Below, piece after piece: positions 1 through 6,984 of a stretch of 64,000 nt of DNA (within the stretch, counting starts at the first letter, position 1; every line of letters starts with the position of its first letter). The DNA is from Planctomycetota bacterium (GTDB lineage Bacteria > Planctomycetota > J058 > JAJDCQ01). The DNA is taken from positions 37,804-101,803 of the forward strand of contig JAJDCQ010000158.1 of NCBI GenBank assembly GCA_029260755.1, in the 5' to 3' direction. Position numbers and translations under genes: made by a program. The notes beneath the pieces are model-generated. The model worked only from the letters and a program-made list of their open reading frames with translations. It was not told the origin of the DNA and did not search any database.

Positions 1-1124
1 GCGAGGCGCGGCGCGTGCGCCTCTTCGGCGAAGACCTCGTCCTCTATCGCGACGGAACGGGACGCCCGGCCCTCGTCGGAGAGCGCTGCCCCCATCGCGG
101 AGCCTCGCTCGCCCACGGGACGATCGACGACGAGGGGATCCGCTGCCCTTACCACGGGTGGAAGCTCGACGGCCAGGGGCGCTGCCTCGAGACGCCGACG
201 GAGCCGGCCGGCTCGCGCCTGCGTGAGCACGTCCGGGCGTGCGCCTATCCGGTGGAGGAGCTCGGCGGCCTCGTCTTCGCCTATCTGGGCCCCGCGCCCG
301 CCCCGCTCCTCCCGCGTTACGACCTGTTCGTCTGGTCGGGGGTTCTGCGCGACGTCGGGCGGGCGCTCCTGCCGTGCAACTGGCTCCAGATCATGGAGAA
401 CAGCGTCGACCCGCATCACGTCGAGTGGCTTCACGGCCACCACCTCGGACAGGCGCGAGCGGCCCGCGGCCTCCCCGCGCCGCGCCTCTACGGACGGCGG
501 CACGTCGAGGTCGGGTTCGACCGGTTCGAGCACGGGATCATCAAGCGGCGCGTGCTCGAGGGCGGCTCGCGCGAGGACGACGACTGGAGGGTCGGCCATC
601 CCCTCGTCTTCCCGCTCATGCTCCGGGTCGGATCGCATCATCGAGGTCGTTTCCAGATCCGGGTCCCGGTCGACGATACGACGACGATGCACTACTGGTA
701 CTCCGTCTACCGGACGCCGGAGGGCGTCGCGGTCCCCGAGCAGAGCGAGGTGCCCGTCTACGACGTGCCCTGGCGCGACGATCGCGGCGAGCACCGCGTG
801 GACTTCATCGATGCCCAGGACATCATGACCTGGGTCACCCAGGGTCCGATCGCGGACCGGACGGCCGAGACGCTCGGCGACTCGGACCGAGGCATCGTCC
901 TGTATCGCCGGATGCTCCTCGAGCAGCTCCGGCTGGTCGAGGGCGGCGACGACCCGCTCGGCATCGTCCGCGACCCGGCTCGGAACGAGACCATCGAGCT
1001 GCCCCAGGAGCGCGAGAAGTACGGCGATGGCGCCGCGTTCCTCCTCGAGGCGATGGAGCTCGGCCACGCGCGCTTCAGCCCGCTCTGGCCGCAGGTCCGC
1101 CAGCTCCTGGGCGACTCGCCCTGA
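1..1124 (+). CDS. Rieske [2Fe-2S] ring-hydroxylating oxygenase, large subunit (5' end cut by window)
   Basis: Probable terminal oxygenase of a Rieske non-heme iron system, using electrons from a reductase to hydroxylate an aromatic or similar organic substrate in the cytoplasm. Counting from the GTG at 15, the Rieske ligands are C25-x-H27 and C44-x2-H47 (CPHRG...CPYHGW), and the mononuclear iron site is N129-x2-D132-x2-H135-x4-H140. The C-terminal stretch with QDIMTW, a DRT-x-E-x-LG-x-SD block and a paired-Arg helix resembles the phthalate 4,5-dioxygenase group. The reading frame is open to the left edge (E-A-R-R precedes the GTG), and family members have about 50 more N-terminal residues, so the true start lies outside the window. 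The substrate cannot be told. The next gene begins on its stop codon, so the two are probably cotranscribed. Confidence 0.88.
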   Translation, partial: EARRVRLFGEDLVLYRDGTGRPALVGERCPHRGASLAHGTIDDEGIRCPYHGWKLDGQGRCLETPTEPAGSRLREHVRACAYPVEELGGLVFAYLGPAPAPLLPRYDLFVWSGVLRDVGRALLPCNWLQIMENSVDPHHVEWLHGHHLGQARAARGLPAPRLYGRRHVEVGFDRFEHGIIKRRVLEGGSREDDDWRVGHPLVFPLMLRVGSHHRGRFQIRVPVDDTTTMHYWYSVYRTPEGVAVPEQSEVPVYDVPWRDDRGEHRVDFIDAQDIMTWVTQGPIADRTAETLGDSDRGIVLYRRMLLEQLRLVEGGDDPLGIVRDPARNETIELPQEREKYGDGAAFLLEAMELGHARFSPLWPQVRQLLGDSP

Positions 1125-2230
1125 GGGCGCTCGTCTACTGCCAGCATCTGTCGGGCGTCGGTCACTACGTCCGGTCGTTCGAGATCGCGCGCGAGCTCGC
1201 GCGGGCTCACGACGTCGTCCTCGTCGACGGCGGCGCCGCGGTGCCGCGTCCGGCCGAGGGCGACGTCCCGCGCCTCGTCCTTCCGAGGCTCGTCCGGCTG
1301 GATGGCGCGATCCAGGCGCTCGACGGGACACCGCTCGCGGTCGTCATGGCGGCGCGTCGGGCCGCGCTCCGGCGAGAGATCGAGCGGCTCGCCCCGGACG
1401 TCGTCCTCGTGGAGCACTTCCCCCTCGCGAAGTGGTCGCTCCGGGCCGAGGTGACCGCCCTCGTCGCGCACGCGAAGACGGTTCGGCCAACGGCCCGGAT
1501 CGTCTGCTCGCTTCGCGACGTTCCGGCAGCATCGTCCGATGTCCCGCCCACGCCCGAGGACGCGCTCCGCGTCCTCGACGAGAGCTTCGACCTCGTCCTC
1601 GTCCATGGAGATCCGCGCGTCCTCGCCCTCGAGGCGAGCGTCCCGTGGGCGAGGAAGATCGCCATCGCGGTCGAGCACACCGGGATCATCTCCGAGAAGA
1701 CGTCCAGAGCGGCCGCCGGGCGAGGCGGAGGCGTCGTGGTCAGCGCCGGTGGAGCGGGCGGCGCCGAGCTCCGCGGGCGGGCGATCGAGGCGTGGCGTCT
1801 CCTCGCGGGTCGAGCGACGATCCCGGGCGGCGAGCTGGTCGTCTTCGGCTCGATCGAAGGGAGCGACGCGGACGAGACGCGAGAGCCCGGCATCCGGATC
1901 GTGCGCTTCTCCGTCGACTTCCTGGCTTCGCTCCGCGGGGCGCGCGTCTCGATCAGTCAGGCGGGCTACAACACCTGCGCGAACATCCTCGAGGCGCGCG
2001 CCCGGGCGATCCTGGTCCCCGACCCGACGATGGTCGACCAGGTGATCCGCGCCCGACGCCTGGCCGAGCTCGGCGCGGCGACGGTGATCCCCATCGAAGA
2101 GCTGTCGCCCGAGCGCCTGGCGGACGAGATCGAGCGTGCGGGCGCGCGCGCGGCGCCCGAGGTGTCCGTCGATCTCGACGGCGCCCGCCGGACGCGCGCG
2201 CTGCTCGAGGCGAGCCTCCCTGGCCCGTGA
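1121..2230 (+). CDS. COG4671-type glycosyltransferase (GT-B fold, MurG-like)
   Basis: Predicted glycosyltransferase of the COG4671 kind, with a GT-B fold related to GT28/MurG and probably nucleotide-sugar dependent. The N-terminus (LVYCQHLSGVGHYVRS) is the characteristic opening strand-loop-helix. The C-terminal half has the glycine-rich VVSAGGAGGAEL turn and the SQAGYNTCANILEARA nucleotide-sugar binding region, followed by VPDPTMVDQ. No ATG, GTG or TTG lies near this opening: the best start is CTG at 1121, overlapping the oxygenase TGA in a CTGA junction. The first in-frame ATG falls about 75 residues downstream, inside the fold, and would destroy the N-terminal domain. Protein about 369 residues. 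Coupling to the oxygenase suggests a shared small-molecule modification task, but that is inference. Confidence 0.8.
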   Translation: MRALVYCQHLSGVGHYVRSFEIARELARAHDVVLVDGGAAVPRPAEGDVPRLVLPRLVRLDGAIQALDGTPLAVVMAARRAALRREIERLAPDVVLVEHFPLAKWSLRAEVTALVAHAKTVRPTARIVCSLRDVPAASSDVPPTPEDALRVLDESFDLVLVHGDPRVLALEASVPWARKIAIAVEHTGIISEKTSRAAAGRGGGVVVSAGGAGGAELRGRAIEAWRLLAGRATIPGGELVVFGSIEGSDADETREPGIRIVRFSVDFLASLRGARVSISQAGYNTCANILEARARAILVPDPTMVDQVIRARRLAELGAATVIPIEELSPERLADEIERAGARAAPEVSVDLDGARRTRALLEASLPGP

Positions 2231-2352
2231 CGACGCGCGGAGCGCACGTTCGACGGTCGGTGGCCGAGCGAACGAGCAGGCTCCTCCTTGATGGCGAGTG
2301 AGATCTCATCGAAGATCGCCGCTTCGATCGCCACCCGGAGGAGACTGCACCG

Positions 2353-3054
2353 ATGAGCGACGAGCGACACGCTCGCCTGGATCGCGCCGCCGTGGCCGAG
2401 TTCGTCGGCACGTTCTGTCTCGTGTTCGCCGGAACGGGCGCCATCATCATCAATGACGTCTCCGGGGGCGCGATCACGCACGTCGGCATCGCGCTGACGT
2501 TCGGGCTCGTCGTGATGGCGATGATCTACGCGGTGGGGGAGACCTCGGGCGCGCACCTCAACCCGGCCGTCACCCTCGGCTTCGCGATCGCCCGTCGGTT
2601 CCCGCTCCGCCGGATCCCGGCGTACGTCGCGGCCCAGCTCGGCGGGGCGCTCGCCGCGAGCGGGCTGCTCCGGGTGATGTTCGCGGATCACGTCACCCTC
2701 GGCGCCACGATCCCGGTCGGCCCCGTCGAGCGATCGTTCGTCCTCGAGATCGTCCTCACCGGGATCCTCGTCTTCGTCATCCTCGGCGTGACGACCGGCT
2801 CGAAGGAGAAGGGGATCATGGCCGGGCTCGCCATCGGCGGGACGGTCGGGCTCGAGGCGCTGTTCGCCGGGCCGATCTCGGGCGCGTCGATGAACCCCGC
2901 CCGCTCGCTCGCGCCCGCCCTCCTCGGATCCGGCGGCGAGAGCCTCTGGATCTACCTCGCGGCCCCGCTGCTCGGATCGCTGGTCGCGGTCGGGGCGTGC
3001 TGGGGCTGCCAGTCCGACGAGTGCTGCGCCGAGGCGCCAGCAGCCTCCGGCTGA
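2353..3054 (+). CDS. MIP family channel (aquaporin)
   Basis: Membrane channel for water or small neutral solutes. The 233-residue protein has six hydrophobic segments and both signature half-helices: SGAHLNPAVTLG near residue 72 and SGASMNPARSLAPAL near 180, the second followed by the Arg of the selectivity filter. Length is normal for bacterial aquaporins (about 230). A GGAGGAG ribosome site lies about 11 bases before the ATG. The C-terminus has an unusual Cys-rich tail (CWGCQSDECC), which might bind metal or be incidental. It stands alone: the gene before ends 122 bases upstream and a stem-loop follows the stop. Whether it conducts water, glycerol or metalloids cannot be told; no arsenic or silicon gene is adjacent. 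Confidence 0.9.
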   Translation: MSDERHARLDRAAVAEFVGTFCLVFAGTGAIIINDVSGGAITHVGIALTFGLVVMAMIYAVGETSGAHLNPAVTLGFAIARRFPLRRIPAYVAAQLGGALAASGLLRVMFADHVTLGATIPVGPVERSFVLEIVLTGILVFVILGVTTGSKEKGIMAGLAIGGTVGLEALFAGPISGASMNPARSLAPALLGSGGESLWIYLAAPLLGSLVAVGACWGCQSDECCAEAPAASG

Positions 3055-3057
3055 CCG

Positions 3058-3097
3058 CCGATGTGGGAACGTCGATCCGGGAACAACGTTCCCATCG
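3058..3097 (+). terminator. Stem-loop after the aquaporin gene
   Basis: Perfect 9-base inverted repeat TGGGAACGT (3064-3072) / ACGTTCCCA (3086-3094), extendable across a small bulge by CCGA/TCGG, starting a few bases after the TGA. No T-run follows, so it could be a terminator, an mRNA-stabilising hairpin or a protein site. A second small hairpin (GCGCAC, loop TTC, GTGCGC) lies near 3115-3129. Confidence 0.4.
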
Positions 3098-3244
3098 GCT
3101 CTCGATCTTCAGATCGCGCACTTCGTGCGCAGCTGAGCCAGGCTGCCCAAGTCATGCCCCAGCAGTCTGTTGAGAGATAACTGAGCTCCCGGGCCGAATG
3201 GGAGCCCCGCTTGCGCTGACTCAACGCGCAGGGAGGGGAATACC

Positions 3245-5077
3245 ATGCAACGGAGCTTCGCACCGCGCCGCGGCCTCGGCCTCGGCGTCCTCACCATTGG
3301 CCTCGCCATCACGGCGGGGTGCGGCGGAAGCCGCTCGAGCGACCCGAACGTCGCGACTCGTCCGGACACGACGAGCTCACCGCCGACCACCACGACGACC
3401 AACCCGAGGGCCCCGAGCGAGCTCGAGGTCGTCGCGTTCACGCCCGACGCGACCGAGGCCGTGAACGCGACTCATCTGAGCGTCACCTTCTCGAGCGCCG
3501 TCGACCCGGCGACGCTCGTCCACGACGGGACCGCGGCGTCGACCCTGGTCGTCGTCGAGGACGTCGACCCGAACCCGGGCGGACGGCTGGCGCCGATCGT
3601 CGGCACGGCCACCCTCGACGCATCGGGGACCGTCCTCACCTGGGCGCCGCCGGCGCCGTTCCGGGCCGACCACGAGGTTCGCCTGATCCTGACCTCGGGC
3701 ATCCGCGACGCCGGCGGACGCAGCCTCGAGGGGAGCGCCGCGAGCAGCGCGCTCTCGTTCGGCGACTCGATCGCCGACGGCGTCTTCGAGGGTCGGTTCC
3801 GGCCCGAGGCGAGCCCGGCCGCGGCGCCGCCGCCGGCGGTCGCGGCCGTGGTGGCGAGCGCCACGACCGACTTCCACGTCATCGACGTCACGCCGTCGCT
3901 CGACACGAGGCCGGTGAACGTCACCGAGATCCGGATCACGTTCTCCAGGCCGGTGAACACGCGCACCGCCCGCGGCCCGACCGAGGCCAGCCCGACGTTC
4001 TCGTTCCTCCAGGACACCAACACGACCGCGGGCGGGAGCTACGGCCTTCTTCGCGGACAGCTCCTGTGGGCGAACGGCTACCGCACGATGATCGTGCGGA
4101 TGACCTCGGCGCTGCCCGTCGGCCGGCAGATCCTGGTCGCGCTAATGAGCGGGCTCCGCGACATCGACGGCCGAAGCCTCACCCGCGGGTCCATCTCGGG
4201 GCCGCTCTCCGCCCGGAGCGTCTACCGCGACCAGGTCTGGGAGACCCGCTTCACGCCGGCCTCGCGCTCCGCGCCGGCTCCCGCCCCCACACCGACCCCG
4301 ACGCCCACGCCGGCGCCCGCGCCAACGCCAACGCCGACGGCCTCGGTGCCGAATCCGTCGAGCTTCACGTACGAGTCGGGGACCGACGTCTGGCACGTCG
4401 ACTTCGCTCTCCGCGCCCAGGCGTTCTCGAACGACGTCGCCCGCCACGGGCTGCGCTCGGGCTCGTCGGCGGTCGACGATCCGGCGAGACGACGGATCAT
4501 CCACCAGGCCCTCGCGACGGTGTCGACGAAGTTCCGCCGCAGCGAGGCGGGGCGCCGCGTCTCCGGCCGGTCGTTCGCGATCTCGTTCGGGATCGACCGC
4601 CCGAGCTCGGGACGCCCGGGCTGGAACTACAGCCGGATGGCGATGGGCGGGTCGAGCGGAAGCAGCAGCACGCTCGGCACCGCCTACCTCGACCCGGGTA
4701 ACCGCCGCCGCGAGGACAACGCGCGCTCCGGCCTCGGCGTCTTCACCCAGCACATCTACGGGCGGCAGTCGCGCCTCTACACCGCGCTCCGCTCCTCGGA
4801 CCGCCGCTACGTCGACGGCACCTACCGCCTCGGCGACGGCAGCCGGAGCGACGACCAGCGCTTCCGGTCGATCCGCACCGTCATCGCCGACTGGGGGCAG
4901 GCGATCGGGACGATCCTCGCCCACGAGGTCGGCCACTCGGTCGGCCTCGACCACAACAACTCGGGCCGCAACATCATGAACAGCAGCGCGAGCGCCTACC
5001 TCCTCTCGGACCCGAACGCAGCGTTCGCGTCGAGCGACCTGAATCGGCTGTCGAACAACCTCGGCATCCAGCGCTGA
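3245..5077 (+). CDS. Lipoprotein with two Ig-like domains and a metzincin protease domain
   Basis: Probable outer-surface zinc protease. The 610-residue protein starts with a lipoprotein signal (hydrophobic stretch ending AITAGC-GG near residue 26). Two domains resembling Big_5/SbsA-type Ig folds follow (about 55-170 and 205-320; each begins with a V-x-x-xTP strand and ends in GxRDxxGRSL). Next is a Pro/Ala/Thr linker at about 340-365. The C-terminal domain (about 370-610) holds HEVGHSVGLDH near 559-569, the HExxHxxGxxH zinc site of metzincins, with a possible Met-turn in RNIMNSSA just after. The spacing is matrixin-like. GGGAGGGG precedes the ATG. The paired Ig-like domains and flexible linker suggest a cell-anchored enzyme held off the surface. 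The substrate is unknown and no inhibitor or secretion partner is adjacent. Confidence 0.8.
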   Translation: MQRSFAPRRGLGLGVLTIGLAITAGCGGSRSSDPNVATRPDTTSSPPTTTTTNPRAPSELEVVAFTPDATEAVNATHLSVTFSSAVDPATLVHDGTAASTLVVVEDVDPNPGGRLAPIVGTATLDASGTVLTWAPPAPFRADHEVRLILTSGIRDAGGRSLEGSAASSALSFGDSIADGVFEGRFRPEASPAAAPPPAVAAVVASATTDFHVIDVTPSLDTRPVNVTEIRITFSRPVNTRTARGPTEASPTFSFLQDTNTTAGGSYGLLRGQLLWANGYRTMIVRMTSALPVGRQILVALMSGLRDIDGRSLTRGSISGPLSARSVYRDQVWETRFTPASRSAPAPAPTPTPTPTPAPAPTPTPTASVPNPSSFTYESGTDVWHVDFALRAQAFSNDVARHGLRSGSSAVDDPARRRIIHQALATVSTKFRRSEAGRRVSGRSFAISFGIDRPSSGRPGWNYSRMAMGGSSGSSSTLGTAYLDPGNRRREDNARSGLGVFTQHIYGRQSRLYTALRSSDRRYVDGTYRLGDGSRSDDQRFRSIRTVIADWGQAIGTILAHEVGHSVGLDHNNSGRNIMNSSASAYLLSDPNAAFASSDLNRLSNNLGIQR

Positions 5078-5138
5078 CGTCGACCGAGGCGTGAACCGGC
5101 CGAGCGGCCCGGCTACGATGCGCCAGGAGGTGATCCTG

Positions 5139-5954
5139 GTGAGCCGACTCTTCCACGTCCCCGCGCGCGCCGCCGTCATCCTCGCGGCCGTGACCACGGC
5201 ATCGATCGCCCTCGCCCCGGCGCCCGTCCGCGCGCAGGACGGCGAGCCCGACGTCGACGCGGCGACGGAGGCGAAGCTCCGGGAACGCGGCTCGCAGATG
5301 GACTCGAACGACTGGGGGATCTCCGCGTACCCCTACGGGAAGGACCGGGTGAAGGTGGTCGCCCGCTACGGTCCCCGCGAGGGCGGGCGCGTCGTCGAGC
5401 GAGTCTATCCCGCGCCCGAGGGCGCGCCGCGCGACGTCGAAGGCTATCCGCGTGTCCACATCCTCGGCTCGGGCATCGAGGGGTTCAGCGTCCGGTGCGG
5501 CGACCTGATCATCACGCCCCTTCAGCGCTTCGCCGATGGGCGGGTCGCCCTCCCCGAGGAGGGACAGGAAGGGGCGCTCCTGCTCGAGCAGACGACCTCC
5601 GCCGTCGAGAAGGTCGGACACCGCCTGCTCGCGGGCGGACGTCCGGGGCTCGACGCGTTCGTGACCCGGGTGGAGCGGTTCGCGAAGCTCCTCCAGGCAC
5701 GCCCGACCGAGCAGGACGGCCTCGACCGCGCGAGGAAGCGGGTCGAGGACGCCCTGGCGCGAGTCCGCGGGGCGCTCGAGAAGGCCGTCCCGGACGCGCC
5801 GCCCGAAGACGTCGAGGGCGCGAAGCGCGGCCTCGAGCGCCTGGCCGCCCTTCAGGACGCGCTTCGCGCCGCGAGCAAGCCGCCGGCGACCGAGGATTCT
5901 CCGCCGGGCCCGCCCGACCCTGGGCCGGGCGAGGATCCTCCCGGCGGCGGATAG
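5139..5954 (+). CDS. Secreted protein of unknown function, paralogous to the gene at 45.8-46.6 kb
   Basis: About 271 residues with a signal peptide ending near VRAQD. I chose GTG at 5139 because a near-perfect ribosome site, AGGAGGTGATC (5125-5135), precedes it. An upstream in-frame ATG at 5118 overlaps a likely -10 box (TACGAT, 5114-5119). The middle has beta-like strands (DRVKVVARYG..GRVVERVYP, FSVRCGDLIITPLQRF); the second half is helical and charged, ending in a Pro/Gly/Asp-rich tail. The same order of motifs (R-V-[RK]-V-V, GR-[IV]-V-ER-[IV], a strand with a single Cys before G-[DE]-x-[IL], then paired helices) occurs in the product of 45808-46551, so they form one family. I do not recognise the family. 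It ends 20 bases from a convergent gene. Confidence 0.75.
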   Translation: MSRLFHVPARAAVILAAVTTASIALAPAPVRAQDGEPDVDAATEAKLRERGSQMDSNDWGISAYPYGKDRVKVVARYGPREGGRVVERVYPAPEGAPRDVEGYPRVHILGSGIEGFSVRCGDLIITPLQRFADGRVALPEEGQEGALLLEQTTSAVEKVGHRLLAGGRPGLDAFVTRVERFAKLLQARPTEQDGLDRARKRVEDALARVRGALEKAVPDAPPEDVEGAKRGLERLAALQDALRAASKPPATEDSPPGPPDPGPGEDPPGGG

Positions 5955-5965
5955 CCCTTCGGGGC
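5954..5965 (+). terminator. Small UUCG-type hairpin between convergent genes
   Basis: GCCC-TTCG-GGGC, a four-base stem closed on the very stable UUCG tetraloop, sits in the 20-base gap between two convergent genes. Either transcript could use it. No T-run follows on the plus strand. Confidence 0.35.
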
Positions 5966-5974
5966 GAGCGTCCT

Positions 5975-6970
5975 CTAGAGCGGCTCGCGCTCGCCCTGAA
6001 TCGCCACGCGATGACCCGCCGCGCGGATGTGACCGGCGGCCTCGCTGTCGGGATCGAGGGCGGGGTTGGTGTGGTTCAGATGGACGAACCGCACCTTCGC
6101 GCGCTCCGTCGCGGAGAGCGACGCGAACCGGGCGATGCTCTCGCTCACGAACGGATGGGGGATGAGCTCCATCGGACGTCCCGGGATCTCTCCGTCGGCG
6201 AAGAACGTCGCGTCGAGGTAGGCGAGATCGGCGCCCGCGATGACGTCCTCGATCGGCGTCCCCCACCGATCCCACTTGTCGATGTCGGGGAGCCAGACGA
6301 CCGAGCGCCGCGGGCCCTCGATCCGGAAGCCGACCGTCTCCGAGAGCTCGTCGCGGTGCGGGACCAGGAACGGCGTCGCCGTGATCCGCCCGGTCAACGG
6401 GACGGCCTCGCCATCGACGAGCGGCCGGAGGACCACGTTCTCGAGCTCGACGAGCTGACTCCACGGCCCCGCCTCGCGGAGGAAGGCGGCCATCCGCGGC
6501 ATCGCCCAGACCGGAACGCCCTGGCTCCCGGTCACCTCGCGGCCGAGATGGACCAGGCCGGTGTAGTGCCCGATGTGCGCGTGGGTGAGGAGCACCCCAT
6601 CGAGCGCGACGCCCCCGCCCGACGGCGGCGCGACCGCGTCGAGCAGCCGGAGCTGCTCGGGGAAGTCGGGCGTGCAGTCGATCACGAAGCGTCCCGCCTC
6701 CGGGTCGACGATCGCGAGCGACGCCGGGTGCCGGCGGCGCGACGGGTCGCCCCACGCCTCCGCGCAGCAGACCTTGCGGCAGGCGGCCTGCGGAAAGCCG
6801 GCGTCCTGCGCGATGCCGAGGACGACGACGAAGGGCTCATCGGGGGGGAGGGCCATGGGCTGGGCATCCTCGGCTTCGGGGCCGGCGTGGCAACCGCCGA
6901 TCGTCGCGGCCGCGGCCGCCGCGATGGCGAGCGTCACGGCGGCGAGCGGCGAGCTCGAGGGACGGCCCAT
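5975..6970 (-). CDS. Exported PqqB-like metallo-beta-lactamase-fold lipoprotein
   Basis: 331 residues starting at the ATG at 6970. The signal sequence ends in an Ile-Gly-Gly-Cys lipobox (about residue 24), so it should be lipid-anchored outside the cytoplasm. The body matches the PqqB branch of the metallo-beta-lactamase fold: V-x-LGIAQDAGFPQ, then a Cys cluster (CRKVCC), then LLTHAHIGHYTGL, later VPHRDE, LPDIDKW, YLDATFF and VHLNHTNP. The usual HxHxDH metal site reads HxHxGH, so the Asp is replaced by Gly. No other PQQ genes are nearby, so a PQQ role is unlikely; an extracytoplasmic hydrolase or redox-linked role is inferred. It starts 14 bases after the stop of the kinase gene, which points to one transcript. 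Confidence 0.82.
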   Translation of the reverse strand: MGRPSSSPLAAVTLAIAAAAAATIGGCHAGPEAEDAQPMALPPDEPFVVVLGIAQDAGFPQAACRKVCCAEAWGDPSRRRHPASLAIVDPEAGRFVIDCTPDFPEQLRLLDAVAPPSGGGVALDGVLLTHAHIGHYTGLVHLGREVTGSQGVPVWAMPRMAAFLREAGPWSQLVELENVVLRPLVDGEAVPLTGRITATPFLVPHRDELSETVGFRIEGPRRSVVWLPDIDKWDRWGTPIEDVIAGADLAYLDATFFADGEIPGRPMELIPHPFVSESIARFASLSATERAKVRFVHLNHTNPALDPDSEAAGHIRAAGHRVAIQGEREPL

Positions 6971-6984
6971 GGGCTCGGCTCCGA

